64,000 nt of DNA from Bradyrhizobium sp. SRL28 (GCF_018596315.1 NZ_JAHEAG010000002.1:310001-374000); one strand, 5' to 3'. Shown: positions 36,170 through 46,099, counted from the first letter of the stretch. Translations and numbers: made by a program. The notes: generated by a model from the letters alone, not told the origin.

Positions 36170-36185
36170 GGCACGAATGCTGCAC
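36170..36185 (+). promoter_or_regulatory. Sigma54 (-24/-12) promoter upstream of aceE
   Basis: TGGCACGAATGCTGCA: GG at 36171-36172 and GC at 36183-36184 are exactly ten bases apart, and only one base (C for the first T of TTGC) departs from the consensus. Transcription would start near 36196, 200 nt before aceE. GTCCGG/CCGGAC dyads at 36044-36081 are candidate activator sites. The same strand run encodes a DctD-like sigma54 activator. Confidence 0.65.
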
Positions 36186-36194
36186 GGGTATCTG

Positions 36195-36221
36195 CAAAAG
36201 AAGCTATCCGCAAAAGAAGCG
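36195..36221 (+). repeat. Direct repeat GCAAAAGAAGC in the aceE leader
   Basis: Two exact 11-bp copies (36195-36205 and 36211-36221), 16 bp apart, begin at the predicted sigma54 start site. Possible protein or small-RNA target; no function known. Confidence 0.5.
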
Positions 36222-36313
36222 ACAGCTCGAGAACAAACAACGCGAGGGGACGTTCAGATGCCAGCCAGTATTCAACTGATGACCTAGAGCGCCGGGCGAT
36301 ATCGCCTGTGTGG

Positions 36314-36348
36314 CATTGCGCGGTTTCCGCAGTACGCGGAGCGCAATG
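36314..36348 (+). promoter_or_regulatory. Stem-loop in the aceE leader
   Basis: CATTGCGC (36314-36321) pairs with GCGCAATG (36341-36348), with an inner CCGC/GCGG pair around AGTAC. It lies about 45 nt before the aceE start. No T run follows, so it is an RNA structure or a dyad operator rather than a terminator. Confidence 0.5.
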
Positions 36349-36392
36349 AACGTTGACGCCTGTTTTCGGCTTGGCCTGCAATGGAGAGCGTA

Positions 36393-39080
36393 ATGAAGGT
36401 AGCGGACGCGCAGGATCTGGATCCGCAGGAAACCCGGGAATGGCTGGACGCCTTGTCGGCGGTCCGCGGTCATCGCGGCAACGAACGAGCCGAGTTCGTC
36501 GTCAACGCGGTTATTGACGCCGCGCGCCGTGACAGGCTTCAGATAGCGCAGTCGCTGACAACACCCTACTGCAACACGATCCCGCCGGATCGGCAGCCGG
36601 CGCTGCCGGGCGATCGTGCGATCGAGCACAAGCTTCGCTCGATCATCCGGTGGAACGCTCTTGCCATCGTTCTGCGCGCCAACAAGGAAAGTTCGGAGCT
36701 CGGCGGTCATATCGCGAGCTTTCAGTCGGCTGCCACGCTCTACGATATCGGCTACGGCCATTTCTGGCATGCGCCGACCGACGGCCATGGCGGCGATCTG
36801 ATTTTCGTGCAGGGACACTGCTCGCCCGGCATCTATGCGCGCGCCTTTCTCGAAGGACGGCTGAGCGAGGAGCAGCTTCTCGGCTTCAGGCAGGAGACCG
36901 GCGGCCAGGGCTTGTCGAGCTATCCGCACCCGTGGCTGATGCCGGACTTCTGGCAGTTCCCGACGGTGTCGATGGGACTGGGGCCCTTGGTGGCGATCTA
37001 TCAGGCGCGGTTCCTGAAGTATCTCCAGAACCACAAGCTGGCCGAGACATCAAATCGCAAGGTCTGGGCCTTTATGGGCGACGGCGAAACGGACGAGCCG
37101 GAATCGCTCGGCGCGATTTCGCTCGCAGGTCGCGAAAATCTCGACAATCTGATTTTCGTCATCAACTGTAACCTCCAGCGGCTCGACGGGCCCGTTCGCG
37201 GCAACGGCAAGATCGTCCAGGAGCTCGAAAGCGTTTTCCGCGGCGCCGGCTGGAACGTCATCAAGGTGCTGTGGGGTTCGGGTTGGGATCGCCTGCTCGA
37301 AAAGGACAAGAGCGGATTGCTGCTGAAGCGCATGGAAGAGTGCGTCGACGGCGAGTACCAGGATTTCAAGAGCAAGAGCGGCGCCTATATCCGCGAACAT
37401 TTTTTCGGCAAGTACGATGAATTGAAACAGCTCGTCGCTGACATGAGCGACGACGAGATCTGGAAGCTCGCGCGCGGCGGACATGATCCGGAGAAGGTCT
37501 TTGCGGCCTATACGGCCGCAGTGAATCATAAGGGCCAGCCGACGGTCATTCTGCCAAAGACGGTCAAGGGCTACGGCATGGGCGAGTCCGGCGAAGGCCA
37601 GATGATCGCGCATCAGGCGAAGAAGATGACGCAGGACGCGCTGCGCGGCTTCCGCGACCGTTTTCAGGTGCCGGTCGCCGACGATGATCTGGCGAAGGTT
37701 CCTTTCCTCCGCCTGCCGGAAGACAGCCCGGAGATGAAGTATTTCCGCGCACAGCGCGAAAAGCTCGGCGGCAGCCTGCCGCAGCGCAGGCGCAAATCCA
37801 CGTCCTTACAAATTCCGCCGCTGTCGACATTCCAGCGGCTGCTCGACGCCACCGGCGACCGTGAAATCTCGACGACGATGGCGTTCGTGCAGATGCTCGG
37901 TACCCTCGTGCGCGACAAGGCGATCGGCAAGCACATTGTGCCGATCGTGCCGGACGAATCCCGGACCTTCGGCATGGAAGGCATGTTCCGCCAACTCGGC
38001 ATCTATTCATCGGTTGGCCAGCTCTACCGGCCGCAGGACGCCGATCAACTGATGTACTATCGCGAGGACAAGAGCGGGCAGGTCCTGCAGGAGGGCATCA
38101 ACGAAGGCGGCGCCATGTCGAGCTGGATCGTCGCGGCGACGTCCTACAGCACGAACAACGTGCCGATGATTCCGTTCTATATCTACTATTCGATGTTCGG
38201 CCTGCAGCGCGTCGGCGACCTCGCCTGGCTCGCCGGCGACATGCGTGCCCGCGGATTCCTGCTCGGCGGCACCGCAGGCCGCACCACGCTCAACGGCGAG
38301 GGGTTGCAGCATGAGGATGGCCACAGCCATGTCCTCGCCGCCACCATACCGAACTGCGTGTCCTACGACCCGACCTTTGCCTATGAGGTCGTGACGATCG
38401 TCCGCGAAGGCATGCGGCGAATGTACGAGGTGCAGGAGGACGTCTACTACTACATCACCCTGATGAACGAGAACTATCCGCATCCGGCCCTCGCCGACGC
38501 CGGCAAGGGAGCGGAGGAGGGAATTCTCAAGGGGCTCTATCTCCTGAAAAGTGGCGGCGAGACGCCAAAGAAGGGGCTTCGCGTCCAGCTCGTCGGCTCG
38601 GGCACGATCCTGCGCGAGGTGATCGCGGCCGCCGATCTGCTCAAGGCGGATTTCGGCGTCACTGCCGACATCTGGAGCGCGACCAGCTTCAACGAACTGC
38701 GCCGTGACGGCATGGCGTCGGAACGCTGGAACCTGCTGCATCCGACCGAGCCGCGCCGCAAGAGCTGGGTGGAGACGCAGCTGGACGGACATCCCGGGCC
38801 GGTCGTGGCCTCCACCGACTACATGCGCAACTACCCCGATCAGATCCGGGAATATGTGCAGGCCGCCGGCCGTCGATACGTCGTGCTCGGCACGGACGGT
38901 TTTGGCCGCAGCGACTATCGCGTGAAGCTGCGGAAATTCTTCGAGGTCGACCGGCATTACGTCGCAATCGCTGCGCTCAAGGCGCTCGCCGACGACGGGG
39001 CGATCAAGCCGGCAATCGTGGCTGAGGCCATCGCCAAATACAAAATCGACGCCGGGCGTGCTGCGCCCTGGACCGTGTGA
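36393..39080 (+). CDS. aceE: Pyruvate dehydrogenase E1, homodimeric type (AceE)
   Basis: 895 residues, the single-chain E1 of the gammaproteobacterial type rather than the split alpha/beta form common in alphaproteobacteria. Thiamine diphosphate/Mg motif: FMGDGETDEPES to INCNLQRLDGPVRGN near residue 230. Also VKGYGMGESGEGQ and the later DEARTF-equivalent PDESRTFGMEGMFRQ. Converts pyruvate to an acetyl group on AceF. ATG 36393 has GGAGAGCG before it; ATG 36381 is the alternative. First gene of the plus-strand run. Confidence 0.95.
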   Translation: MKVADAQDLDPQETREWLDALSAVRGHRGNERAEFVVNAVIDAARRDRLQIAQSLTTPYCNTIPPDRQPALPGDRAIEHKLRSIIRWNALAIVLRANKESSELGGHIASFQSAATLYDIGYGHFWHAPTDGHGGDLIFVQGHCSPGIYARAFLEGRLSEEQLLGFRQETGGQGLSSYPHPWLMPDFWQFPTVSMGLGPLVAIYQARFLKYLQNHKLAETSNRKVWAFMGDGETDEPESLGAISLAGRENLDNLIFVINCNLQRLDGPVRGNGKIVQELESVFRGAGWNVIKVLWGSGWDRLLEKDKSGLLLKRMEECVDGEYQDFKSKSGAYIREHFFGKYDELKQLVADMSDDEIWKLARGGHDPEKVFAAYTAAVNHKGQPTVILPKTVKGYGMGESGEGQMIAHQAKKMTQDALRGFRDRFQVPVADDDLAKVPFLRLPEDSPEMKYFRAQREKLGGSLPQRRRKSTSLQIPPLSTFQRLLDATGDREISTTMAFVQMLGTLVRDKAIGKHIVPIVPDESRTFGMEGMFRQLGIYSSVGQLYRPQDADQLMYYREDKSGQVLQEGINEGGAMSSWIVAATSYSTNNVPMIPFYIYYSMFGLQRVGDLAWLAGDMRARGFLLGGTAGRTTLNGEGLQHEDGHSHVLAATIPNCVSYDPTFAYEVVTIVREGMRRMYEVQEDVYYYITLMNENYPHPALADAGKGAEEGILKGLYLLKSGGETPKKGLRVQLVGSGTILREVIAAADLLKADFGVTADIWSATSFNELRRDGMASERWNLLHPTEPRRKSWVETQLDGHPGPVVASTDYMRNYPDQIREYVQAAGRRYVVLGTDGFGRSDYRVKLRKFFEVDRHYVAIAALKALADDGAIKPAIVAEAIAKYKIDAGRAAPWTV

Positions 39081-39104
39081 GCCAGCGGAGCCGAGGACAG
39101 AGCG

Positions 39105-40670
39105 ATGAGTGGTCTGATCGACATCAAGGTTCCCGACATCGGTGACTTCAAGGACGTCCCGGTGATCGAGGTCTTCGTCAAGCCGGGCGACAAGGTGAAG
39201 GCCGAGGATCCCCTGGTTTCGCTGGAGTCCGACAAGGCGACCATGGAGGTGCCGTCGCCACGCGATGGCGTGGTGAAGTCGGTGGCCGTGAAGGTTGGCG
39301 ACATGGTAAGCGAAGGCACGCTGGTTGTGCAGTTCGAGGGCGCCGGCGCAGAGCAGGCCGAGGCACGCCCGGTCGTCAGCGCTCCGCCATCGCCGGTCAA
39401 CGCACCGGCCGGAGTCGCCGAGGTGCGCGTCCCTGACATAGGCGACTTCAAGGACGTTCCGGTCATCGAGATCTTCGTAAAGGCCGGCGACAGCGTGAAG
39501 GCGGAGGATCCGCTGATCGCGCTCGAGTCGGACAAGGCGACGATGGAAGTGCCGGCGCCCCTCGCGGGCATCGTGCGCGAGATCAAGGTCAAGACCGGCG
39601 ACAAGGTCAGTGAGGGCTCGATCATCCTATCGCTCGCAACTGGGGCAGCACCTTTGCAGGCCGACATCCCTCCCGTGTCGCCGCCTGCATCCTCGCCGGC
39701 CATCGCCGCAGGAACGGCGGTGGTCGGCGCCCTTGACGAAAAAAGTTTCGCGCTCGCCTATGCCGGTCCGGCCGTACGCAAGCTGGCGCGCGAACTGGGC
39801 GTCGATCTCGGCAAGGTCAAGGGCTCAGGCAATCACGGCCGTATTCTGCGTGAAGACGTCGAAGCCTTCGGCAAAGGTGAGGCACCCTCTGCCAGGCCGC
39901 AAGCAGCGGCCGCAAGCGGAAGCGGCTTGGGCGGCATAGACCTTCTGCCCTGGCCCAAGGTTGATTTCGCAAAATTCGGGCCGGTCGAGCGCAAGGAACT
40001 CGGCCGGATCAAGAAGATTTCCGCGGCCAATCTTCACCGCAACTGGGTCGTCATCCCGCACGTCACGACCCACGACGAGGCTGACATCACCGATCTCGAA
40101 CAATTCCGGGTGACGATGAACAAGGAACTGGAGAAGAGCGGCGTGAAGCTCTCGCTGCTGCCGTTCATGGTGAAGGCCGCGGTAGCAACGCTGCAAAAAT
40201 TCCCGGAGTTCAATGCGAGCCTCGACGGCGACGCGCTCGTCTACAAGAACTACTGGCACATCGGCTTTGCCGCTGATACGTCGAACGGCCTGATGGTGCC
40301 TGTGATCCGCGACGCCGACAAGAAATCGGTGCCGGAGATTGCCAAGGAGATGAACGCCCTCGCCAAACTCGCGCGCGAAGGCAAGATCAAGCCCGACCAG
40401 ATGCAGGGCGGGACTTTCTCGATCTCCTCGCTCGGCGGCATCGGCGGCATCTATTTTACGCCGATCATCAACGCGCCCGAAGTCGCGATCATGGGCGTCT
40501 GCAAGGGTTACTGGAAGCAGCACTCCCCCGACGGCAAGACGTCGAACTGGCGGCTGACGCTGCCGCTGTCGCTGTCCTGGGACCACCGTGTCATCGACGG
40601 TGCGGCGGCCGCGCGCTTCAACGTCTACTTCGCAAGCGTGCTCGCCGATCTGCGGCGCGTGCTGTTCTGA
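39105..40670 (+). CDS. aceF: Dihydrolipoamide acetyltransferase E2 (AceF), two lipoyl domains
   Basis: 521 residues. Two lipoyl domains (about 4-78, 104-180), each with ESDKATMEVP; the first lipoyl lysine is Lys44. Pro/Ala linkers separate them. Then a peripheral-subunit binding domain (AVRKLARELGVDLGKVKGSG) and the catalytic core ending in SWDHRVIDGAAAARF with the active His. Makes acetyl-CoA. The spacing from aceE is 24 bp. The two lipoyl domains and that of the following E3 are near-copies, starting VPDIGDFKDV. Confidence 0.95.
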   Translation: MSGLIDIKVPDIGDFKDVPVIEVFVKPGDKVKAEDPLVSLESDKATMEVPSPRDGVVKSVAVKVGDMVSEGTLVVQFEGAGAEQAEARPVVSAPPSPVNAPAGVAEVRVPDIGDFKDVPVIEIFVKAGDSVKAEDPLIALESDKATMEVPAPLAGIVREIKVKTGDKVSEGSIILSLATGAAPLQADIPPVSPPASSPAIAAGTAVVGALDEKSFALAYAGPAVRKLARELGVDLGKVKGSGNHGRILREDVEAFGKGEAPSARPQAAAASGSGLGGIDLLPWPKVDFAKFGPVERKELGRIKKISAANLHRNWVVIPHVTTHDEADITDLEQFRVTMNKELEKSGVKLSLLPFMVKAAVATLQKFPEFNASLDGDALVYKNYWHIGFAADTSNGLMVPVIRDADKKSVPEIAKEMNALAKLAREGKIKPDQMQGGTFSISSLGGIGGIYFTPIINAPEVAIMGVCKGYWKQHSPDGKTSNWRLTLPLSLSWDHRVIDGAAAARFNVYFASVLADLRRVLF

Positions 40671-40686
40671 GATCGGGGGAAGCAGC

Positions 40687-42438
40687 ATGGCTCAGCAGAT
40701 CGAAGTGAAGGTTCCCGATATCGGTGACTTCAAGGACGTCGCGGTGATCGAGGTCTTGGTGAAGCCGGGCGAGACCGTCGCGGTCGACACCAGCCTCATC
40801 ATGGTTGAGTCCGACAAGGCATCGATGGAGATTCCATCTTCCCACGCCGGCGTCGTGAAGGAGGTAAGGGTCAAGGTCGACGACAAGGTGAGCGAAGGAT
40901 CGACCATCCTCGTGCTGGAGGCTGCAGGCGCCGCTGCCGCGTCGACGCCCGCGCCAGCAGCGCAGCCGGCGGCGACTGCCAGCCCGCCGCCGGCTGTGCC
41001 TTCCGCAGCATCCTATTCAGGCAAGGCGGATATCGAATGCGACATGCTGGTGCTGGGCGCCGGCCCCGGTGGCTACTCGGCCGCCTTCCGCGCCGCCGAT
41101 CTCGGCATGAAGACGGTGCTGGTCGAGCGTTACGATACGCTCGGAGGCGTGTGTCTCAACGTCGGCTGCATCCCGAGCAAGGCGCTGCTGCATACGGCGT
41201 CCGTGGTCGACGAGGTCAGGCATCTCCCCGACCATGGCATTTCCTTTGGCGCGCCGCAGATCGACCTCGGCAAGCTGCGCGCGTTCAAGGATGGCGTGAT
41301 CAAAAAGCTGACGGGCGGCCTTGCCGGCATGGCGAAGGCCCGCAAGGTCGAGGTTGCGACCGGCGTCGGCGCCTTCCTCGACCCGCATCATCTCGAAATT
41401 GTCTCGGCCGGAGGCAAGAAGACGGTCAAGTTTACCAACGCCATCATCGCTGCCGGCAGCCAGGCCGTGAAGCTGCCGTTCCTGCCAGAGGATCCGCGCA
41501 TCGTCGATTCGACCGGCGCGCTGCAACTGAAATCAATCCCCAAGCGCATGCTGGTGATCGGCGGCGGCATCATCGGTCTCGAGATGGCGACGGTCTATTC
41601 GACGCTCGGTGCTCGCATTGACGTCGTCGAAATGCTCGACGGACTGATGCAGGGAGCCGACCGTGATCTGGTCAAGGTCTGGGAGAAGATGAACGCCGGC
41701 CGTTTCGACAAGGTCATGCAGAAGACCAAGACGGTGGGCGCGAAGGCGACCGAGGCCGGGATCGAGGTGAGCTTCGAGGGCGAGCAGGCGCCCGCTGGGC
41801 CGCAGGTCTATGATCTCGTTCTCGTGTCAGTCGGCCGAAGCCCGAACGGCAAGAAGATCGGCGCCGAAAAGGCCGGAATCGCGGTGACCGATCGAGGTTT
41901 CATCGACGTCGACAAGCAGATGCGCACCAACGTGGCGCACATCTTCGCGATCGGAGACATCGTCGGCCAGCCGATGCTGGCGCACAAGGCCGTGCATGAA
42001 GCCCATGTGGCCGCCGAAGTCGCGCATGGCGAGAAGTCGTACTTTGACGCCCGGCAGATTCCTTCCGTCGCCTATACCGATCCCGAAGTCGCCTGGGCCG
42101 GCAAGACGGAGGAGCAGTGCAAGGCCGAGGGACTCAAGGTCGGCAAGGCGGTCTTTCCGTGGGCGGCCTCCGGCCGCGCCATCGCCAACGGCCGCGACGA
42201 GGGTTTTACCAAGCTGCTGTTCGACACCACGACGCACCGCGTCATCGGCGGCGGCATCGTCGGCACGCATGCCGGCGATCTCATCAGCGAGATCTGCCTT
42301 GCGATCGAGATGGGCTGCGAGCCGGCCGATATCGGCAAGACCATTCACCCGCATCCCACACTCGGCGAGTCCATCGGCATGGCGGCCGAGGTGTTCGAGG
42401 GCCACTGCACGGACCTGCCGCCGCAAAAGAAAAAGTGA
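40687..42438 (+). CDS. lpdA: Dihydrolipoamide dehydrogenase E3 with N-terminal lipoyl domain
   Basis: 583 residues. A lipoyl domain (about 1-78, ESDKASMEIP) and a Pro/Ala linker precede a full E3: FAD site LGAGPGGYSAAFRAADLG, redox pair Cys156/Cys161 in GGVCLNVGCIPSK, NAD site VIGGGIIGLEMATVY, and the C-terminal base HPHPTLGES. Reoxidises lipoyl groups to make NADH. The fused lipoyl domain, seen in Neisseria/Ralstonia-type PDH, fits a self-contained complex. ATG 40687 lies 16 bp after aceF. Confidence 0.95.
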   Translation: MAQQIEVKVPDIGDFKDVAVIEVLVKPGETVAVDTSLIMVESDKASMEIPSSHAGVVKEVRVKVDDKVSEGSTILVLEAAGAAAASTPAPAAQPAATASPPPAVPSAASYSGKADIECDMLVLGAGPGGYSAAFRAADLGMKTVLVERYDTLGGVCLNVGCIPSKALLHTASVVDEVRHLPDHGISFGAPQIDLGKLRAFKDGVIKKLTGGLAGMAKARKVEVATGVGAFLDPHHLEIVSAGGKKTVKFTNAIIAAGSQAVKLPFLPEDPRIVDSTGALQLKSIPKRMLVIGGGIIGLEMATVYSTLGARIDVVEMLDGLMQGADRDLVKVWEKMNAGRFDKVMQKTKTVGAKATEAGIEVSFEGEQAPAGPQVYDLVLVSVGRSPNGKKIGAEKAGIAVTDRGFIDVDKQMRTNVAHIFAIGDIVGQPMLAHKAVHEAHVAAEVAHGEKSYFDARQIPSVAYTDPEVAWAGKTEEQCKAEGLKVGKAVFPWAASGRAIANGRDEGFTKLLFDTTTHRVIGGGIVGTHAGDLISEICLAIEMGCEPADIGKTIHPHPTLGESIGMAAEVFEGHCTDLPPQKKK

Positions 42439-42492
42439 CTGTGAAGTAAAGCGGCGTACAGTCAGGGCGCGGTTGAAATGAGGGAGACAGTC

Positions 42493-43467
42493 ATGGTTTC
42501 AAGAACGTGGCGAGTTCTTATCCTTCTCGCATTTGTTCTGCTTCCGCCCAAATTGGCGTCGGCGCGCGAGGCGCATTGGCCGCAGGTGCTCACGCTCGGC
42601 ACTGCGTCGGAAGGCGGCACTTATTATGTCTATGGCGAAGGGCTGGCTCGATTGCTCTCGCGAGAACTCGGCATCGCGGTGGTGGCGCGACCAACCGGCG
42701 GCCCGGTCGATAATATCAAGCTGCTTGAGACCGGTGAAATTCAGCTGGCCTTCGTCACACAAGGCGTGGCGTTGCAAGCCTGGAACGGCAGCGCCGCCTG
42801 GACCGATGGGCGGCAATACCGAAACATGCGCGCCATGTTCGCGATGTACGATACGCCGTTTCAGTTTCAGGTGCTCGGTGACTCGCCGATTCAATCGTTT
42901 GCCGACTTCGCCGGCAAACGTATCGGTGTCGGGCCCGAGGGCGGCACCACCGCCGCCTACTTTCCCGAGTTCCTCAAGGCGCTGAAGATCGAGGCCACCC
43001 TGGTTCACGGCGATTGGGCGGAACTCGCGGAGAAGTCGGTGGCACGAACCATCGATGCGCTCGCGGTCGGCGCCGGCGTACCGGCTCCGATGCTTATCGA
43101 CATAGAGCGAAAGGCGAAGGTGCGCTACCTGCCTCTCACGCGGCAGGAGATCGCAACGCTGCGCCTGACGATGCCGGAACTCTCCGCATCCGTTGTCGCG
43201 GCAGGTACGTATCCCACCTTGCGGCGCCGTTACGACACGGTCGGCCTGTTCAATTTTGCCGTTGCGCATAAGGATTTGCCGGACGATCTGGTCACAGCCA
43301 TCGTCAACACAGTGTTCGCCAATAACGAGCGGATGATCGAATTTCATCCGGCGGCGGCGGAAACGATCCCCTCGAACATCACGCGCAACAACTTCATTCC
43401 GCTGCATGGCGGCGCGGTCAGTTGGTATCGCAGCAGGCTTACGCCTGGGGTTGTGCATGCGGACTGA
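42493..43467 (+). CDS. TAXI-family TRAP solute receptor (no permease nearby)
   Basis: 324 residues. Signal peptide MVSRTWRVLILLAFVLLPP, cleavage near ASA, then LTLGTASEGGTYYVYGEGLARLLSR, the TAXI opening, and VGPEGGTTAAYFPEFL. TAXI receptors normally deliver dicarboxylates or glutamate to a fused DctQM permease. No such permease is in the cluster: the next gene is dctA, a different transporter class. ATG 42493 follows AGGGAGACAG; ATG 42478 is possible. It may act as a ligand sensor for the DctB-like kinase (speculative). Confidence 0.85.
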   Translation: MVSRTWRVLILLAFVLLPPKLASAREAHWPQVLTLGTASEGGTYYVYGEGLARLLSRELGIAVVARPTGGPVDNIKLLETGEIQLAFVTQGVALQAWNGSAAWTDGRQYRNMRAMFAMYDTPFQFQVLGDSPIQSFADFAGKRIGVGPEGGTTAAYFPEFLKALKIEATLVHGDWAELAEKSVARTIDALAVGAGVPAPMLIDIERKAKVRYLPLTRQEIATLRLTMPELSASVVAAGTYPTLRRRYDTVGLFNFAVAHKDLPDDLVTAIVNTVFANNERMIEFHPAAAETIPSNITRNNFIPLHGGAVSWYRSRLTPGVVHAD

Positions 43468-43492
43468 GAAAAAATTAAGGGAGGAATGAGAT

Positions 43493-44863
43493 ATGGCAAC
43501 AGCAGCAGCAACGACAGGCGGTCACCATTCCGCAAAATGGTATCAGCACCTCTATGTGCAGGTTCTGGCTGCAATCACAGCCGGCATATTACTAGGCCAT
43601 TTTTATCCGCAGCTTGGCGAGCAGATGAAGCCGCTCGGCGATGCGTTCATCAAATGCATCAAGATGATCATCGCCCCGATCATCTTCTTCACGGTTGTGC
43701 ATGGGATTGCCAGCATGCGCGACATGAAGAAGGTCGGGCGTGTTGGTTTGAAGGCATTGATCTATTTCGAAGTGCTAACGACGGCTGCGCTGATCATCGG
43801 ACTCATCGTTATCAATTTGTGGAAGCCTGGCGCAGGCATGAACGTCGATCTGTCGACCGTCGACACAAAATCGATCGCGGCCTTCACCGCAAAAGCGAAG
43901 GACCAGGGCACGGTCCAGTTTTTGATGGACATCATCCCGTCGACGGTCGTCGGCGCTTTTGCCAATGGCGAAATCTTACAGGTGTTGTTCTTTGCGATCT
44001 TGTTTGCATTTGGGTTGCAAGCTCTCGGTCAACACGGTGAGGGCGTGCTGCGGCTGATTGATGTCGTGAGCCACGTGTTCTTCAAGATCGTGGGCTACAT
44101 CATGAAAGTTGCGCCGATCGGAGCGTTCGGCGCCATGGCGTTCACCATCGGCAAGTATGGCGTGGCGACGCTAATTTCGTTGGGAAACTTCATGTTGGCG
44201 TTTTACGTAACATGCTTGTTGTTCGTCTTCGTCGTGCTCGGCTCCGTTGCTGCCCTTAGCGGTTTCTCGATCTTCAAGTTCATCCGTTATATCAAGGAAG
44301 AACTCCTGATCGTGCTTGGCACTTCGTCGTCGGAATCCGTACTGCCGCGCATGATCGCCAAGTGTGAAAATCTTGGCTGCGAGAAGTCGGTCGTCGGTTT
44401 GGTCATTCCGACCGGCTATTCGTTCAACCTCGATGGCACTTGTATTTACCTGACAATGGCCGCGATCTTCCTGGCGCAGGCGACCGGTACGGAGCTGACG
44501 ATCTGGCAAGAGCTCGGCATCATTGGCGTTCTGCTCCTTACATCCAAGGGCGCCGCTGGTGTCACGGGATCCGGCTTCATCGTTCTGGCCGCAACACTCG
44601 CATCCGTCGGGACGATTCCGGTCGCGAGCATCGCCTTGATCCTTGGCATTGACCGCTTCATGTCGGAGGCGCGCGCGCTCACCAACCTCATAGGAAACGG
44701 CGTTGCGACAGTCGTCGTCGCCAAATGGGAAGGGGCGCTCGATGAAAGAATGCTCCATCAGCGTCTGAACCAGGAGCGGGATGTCGAAGCAGACGATCCG
44801 GAGTCCGTAAAGATTGCGGATGACGAGATAGAGGCAGGCGCGCCTCGACCAGTCGTTGCTTGA
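43493..44863 (+). CDS. dctA: C4-dicarboxylate:H+/Na+ symporter DctA
   Basis: 456 residues, DAACS family. Segments: [34 protein letters not shown], the re-entrant loop [33 protein letters not shown] with the substrate-binding Asp/Asn region, and [19 protein letters not shown]. Imports succinate, fumarate and malate. It lies 25 bp after the TAXI gene. Together with dctB-dctD at 54024-57282 it rebuilds the rhizobial dct set, but inside a metabolic operon. Confidence 0.95.
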   Translation: MATAAATTGGHHSAKWYQHLYVQVLAAITAGILLGHFYPQLGEQMKPLGDAFIKCIKMIIAPIIFFTVVHGIASMRDMKKVGRVGLKALIYFEVLTTAALIIGLIVINLWKPGAGMNVDLSTVDTKSIAAFTAKAKDQGTVQFLMDIIPSTVVGAFANGEILQVLFFAILFAFGLQALGQHGEGVLRLIDVVSHVFFKIVGYIMKVAPIGAFGAMAFTIGKYGVATLISLGNFMLAFYVTCLLFVFVVLGSVAALSGFSIFKFIRYIKEELLIVLGTSSSESVLPRMIAKCENLGCEKSVVGLVIPTGYSFNLDGTCIYLTMAAIFLAQATGTELTIWQELGIIGVLLLTSKGAAGVTGSGFIVLAATLASVGTIPVASIALILGIDRFMSEARALTNLIGNGVATVVVAKWEGALDERMLHQRLNQERDVEADDPESVKIADDEIEAGAPRPVVA

Positions 44864-44913
44864 CCTTGAAAACGGAAGCGGAAGCGCAGGGAACGCTAAA
44901 CGAGGAGTTGATC

Positions 44914-46086
44914 ATGACTGAAGTAGTAATTGTGTCTGCCGCCCGGACGCCGGTCGGTGCGTTCAACGGAGCGCTCGGCTCGGTCTCTGCCCATGAATTG
45001 GGGGCCGTTGCCATCAAAGGCGCGCTCGAACGAGCCAATGTCTCACCCAACGACGTCGACGAAGTCATCCTTGGCCAGGTCCTTGCCGGCGGCGAGGGCC
45101 AGAATCCGGCGCGGCAGGCCGCCATGGCGGCGGGCATTCCGCAGGAGAAGACGGCGTGGGGAATGAACCAGCTCTGCGGTTCGGGCCTGCGCTCGGTCGC
45201 CCTGGGCCTGCAGCAGATCGCCAACGGCGATGCCAAGGTCATCGTCGCCGGCGGCATGGAGTCGATGTCGATGGCGCCGCATCTGTCACACATGCGGAAC
45301 GGCACCAAGATGGGCGACACCAAGTTCGTCGACTCCATGCTGAAGGACGGCCTCTTGGATGCGTTCCACGGCTATCACATGGGAGTCACGGCGGAGAACA
45401 TCGCCGCTAGATGGCAGATCACCCGGGAAGAGCAGGACGCGTTCGCCACCAGCTCGCAGAACAAGGCCGAGGACGCGCAGAAGGCCGGCAAGTTCAGGGA
45501 CGAGATCGTTCCCGTCACGGTCAAGACCAGAAAGGGCGACGTCGTCGTCGACCAGGATGAGTATATCCGCGCCGGCACGACGCTCGACGCGATGGCAAAG
45601 CTCAAGCCCGCCTTCAACAAGGAGGGCACGGTAACCGCCGGCAATGCCTCGGGCCTGAACGACGGCGCGGCCGCGATGGTGTTGATGAGCGCCGACGAAG
45701 CCAGCAAGCGTGGGCTCACGCCGCTTGCGAAGATCGTGTCCTGGGCGACCGCGGGCGTCGATCCGGCGGTGATGGGATCGGGGCCAATTCCGGCGTCCCG
45801 CAAGGCGCTTGAAAAGGCCGGATGGAAAGTCAGGGATCTCGATCTTGTCGAGGCCAACGAGGCCTTCGCGGCGCAGGCCATCGCCGTCAACAAGGATATG
45901 GGCTGGGATCCCTCGATCGTGAACGTGAACGGCGGTGCCATTGCCATCGGCCATCCGATCGGTGCATCCGGCGCGCGCGTTCTGACGACGCTTCTGTTCG
46001 AGATGCAGAAACGCGGCGCGAAGAAAGGCCTTGCCACGCTGTGCATTGGCGGCGGCATGGGCGTCGCCCTCACGGTCGAGCGTTAG
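44914..46086 (+). CDS. phaA: Acetyl-CoA acetyltransferase (PhaA)
   Basis: 390 residues, biosynthetic thiolase. Nucleophile Cys in [14 protein letters not shown] near residue 90, [19 protein letters not shown] with the active His, and the second cysteine in [12 protein letters not shown]. Condenses two acetyl-CoA to acetoacetyl-CoA. GAGGAG lies before ATG 44914; the in-frame upstream part overlaps the dctA stop. First step of PHB synthesis, with phaB next. Confidence 0.95.
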   Translation: MTEVVIVSAARTPVGAFNGALGSVSAHELGAVAIKGALERANVSPNDVDEVILGQVLAGGEGQNPARQAAMAAGIPQEKTAWGMNQLCGSGLRSVALGLQQIANGDAKVIVAGGMESMSMAPHLSHMRNGTKMGDTKFVDSMLKDGLLDAFHGYHMGVTAENIAARWQITREEQDAFATSSQNKAEDAQKAGKFRDEIVPVTVKTRKGDVVVDQDEYIRAGTTLDAMAKLKPAFNKEGTVTAGNASGLNDGAAAMVLMSADEASKRGLTPLAKIVSWATAGVDPAVMGSGPIPASRKALEKAGWKVRDLDLVEANEAFAAQAIAVNKDMGWDPSIVNVNGGAIAIGHPIGASGARVLTTLLFEMQKRGAKKGLATLCIGGGMGVALTVER

Positions 46087-46099
46087 GCGAGCGACGAGC

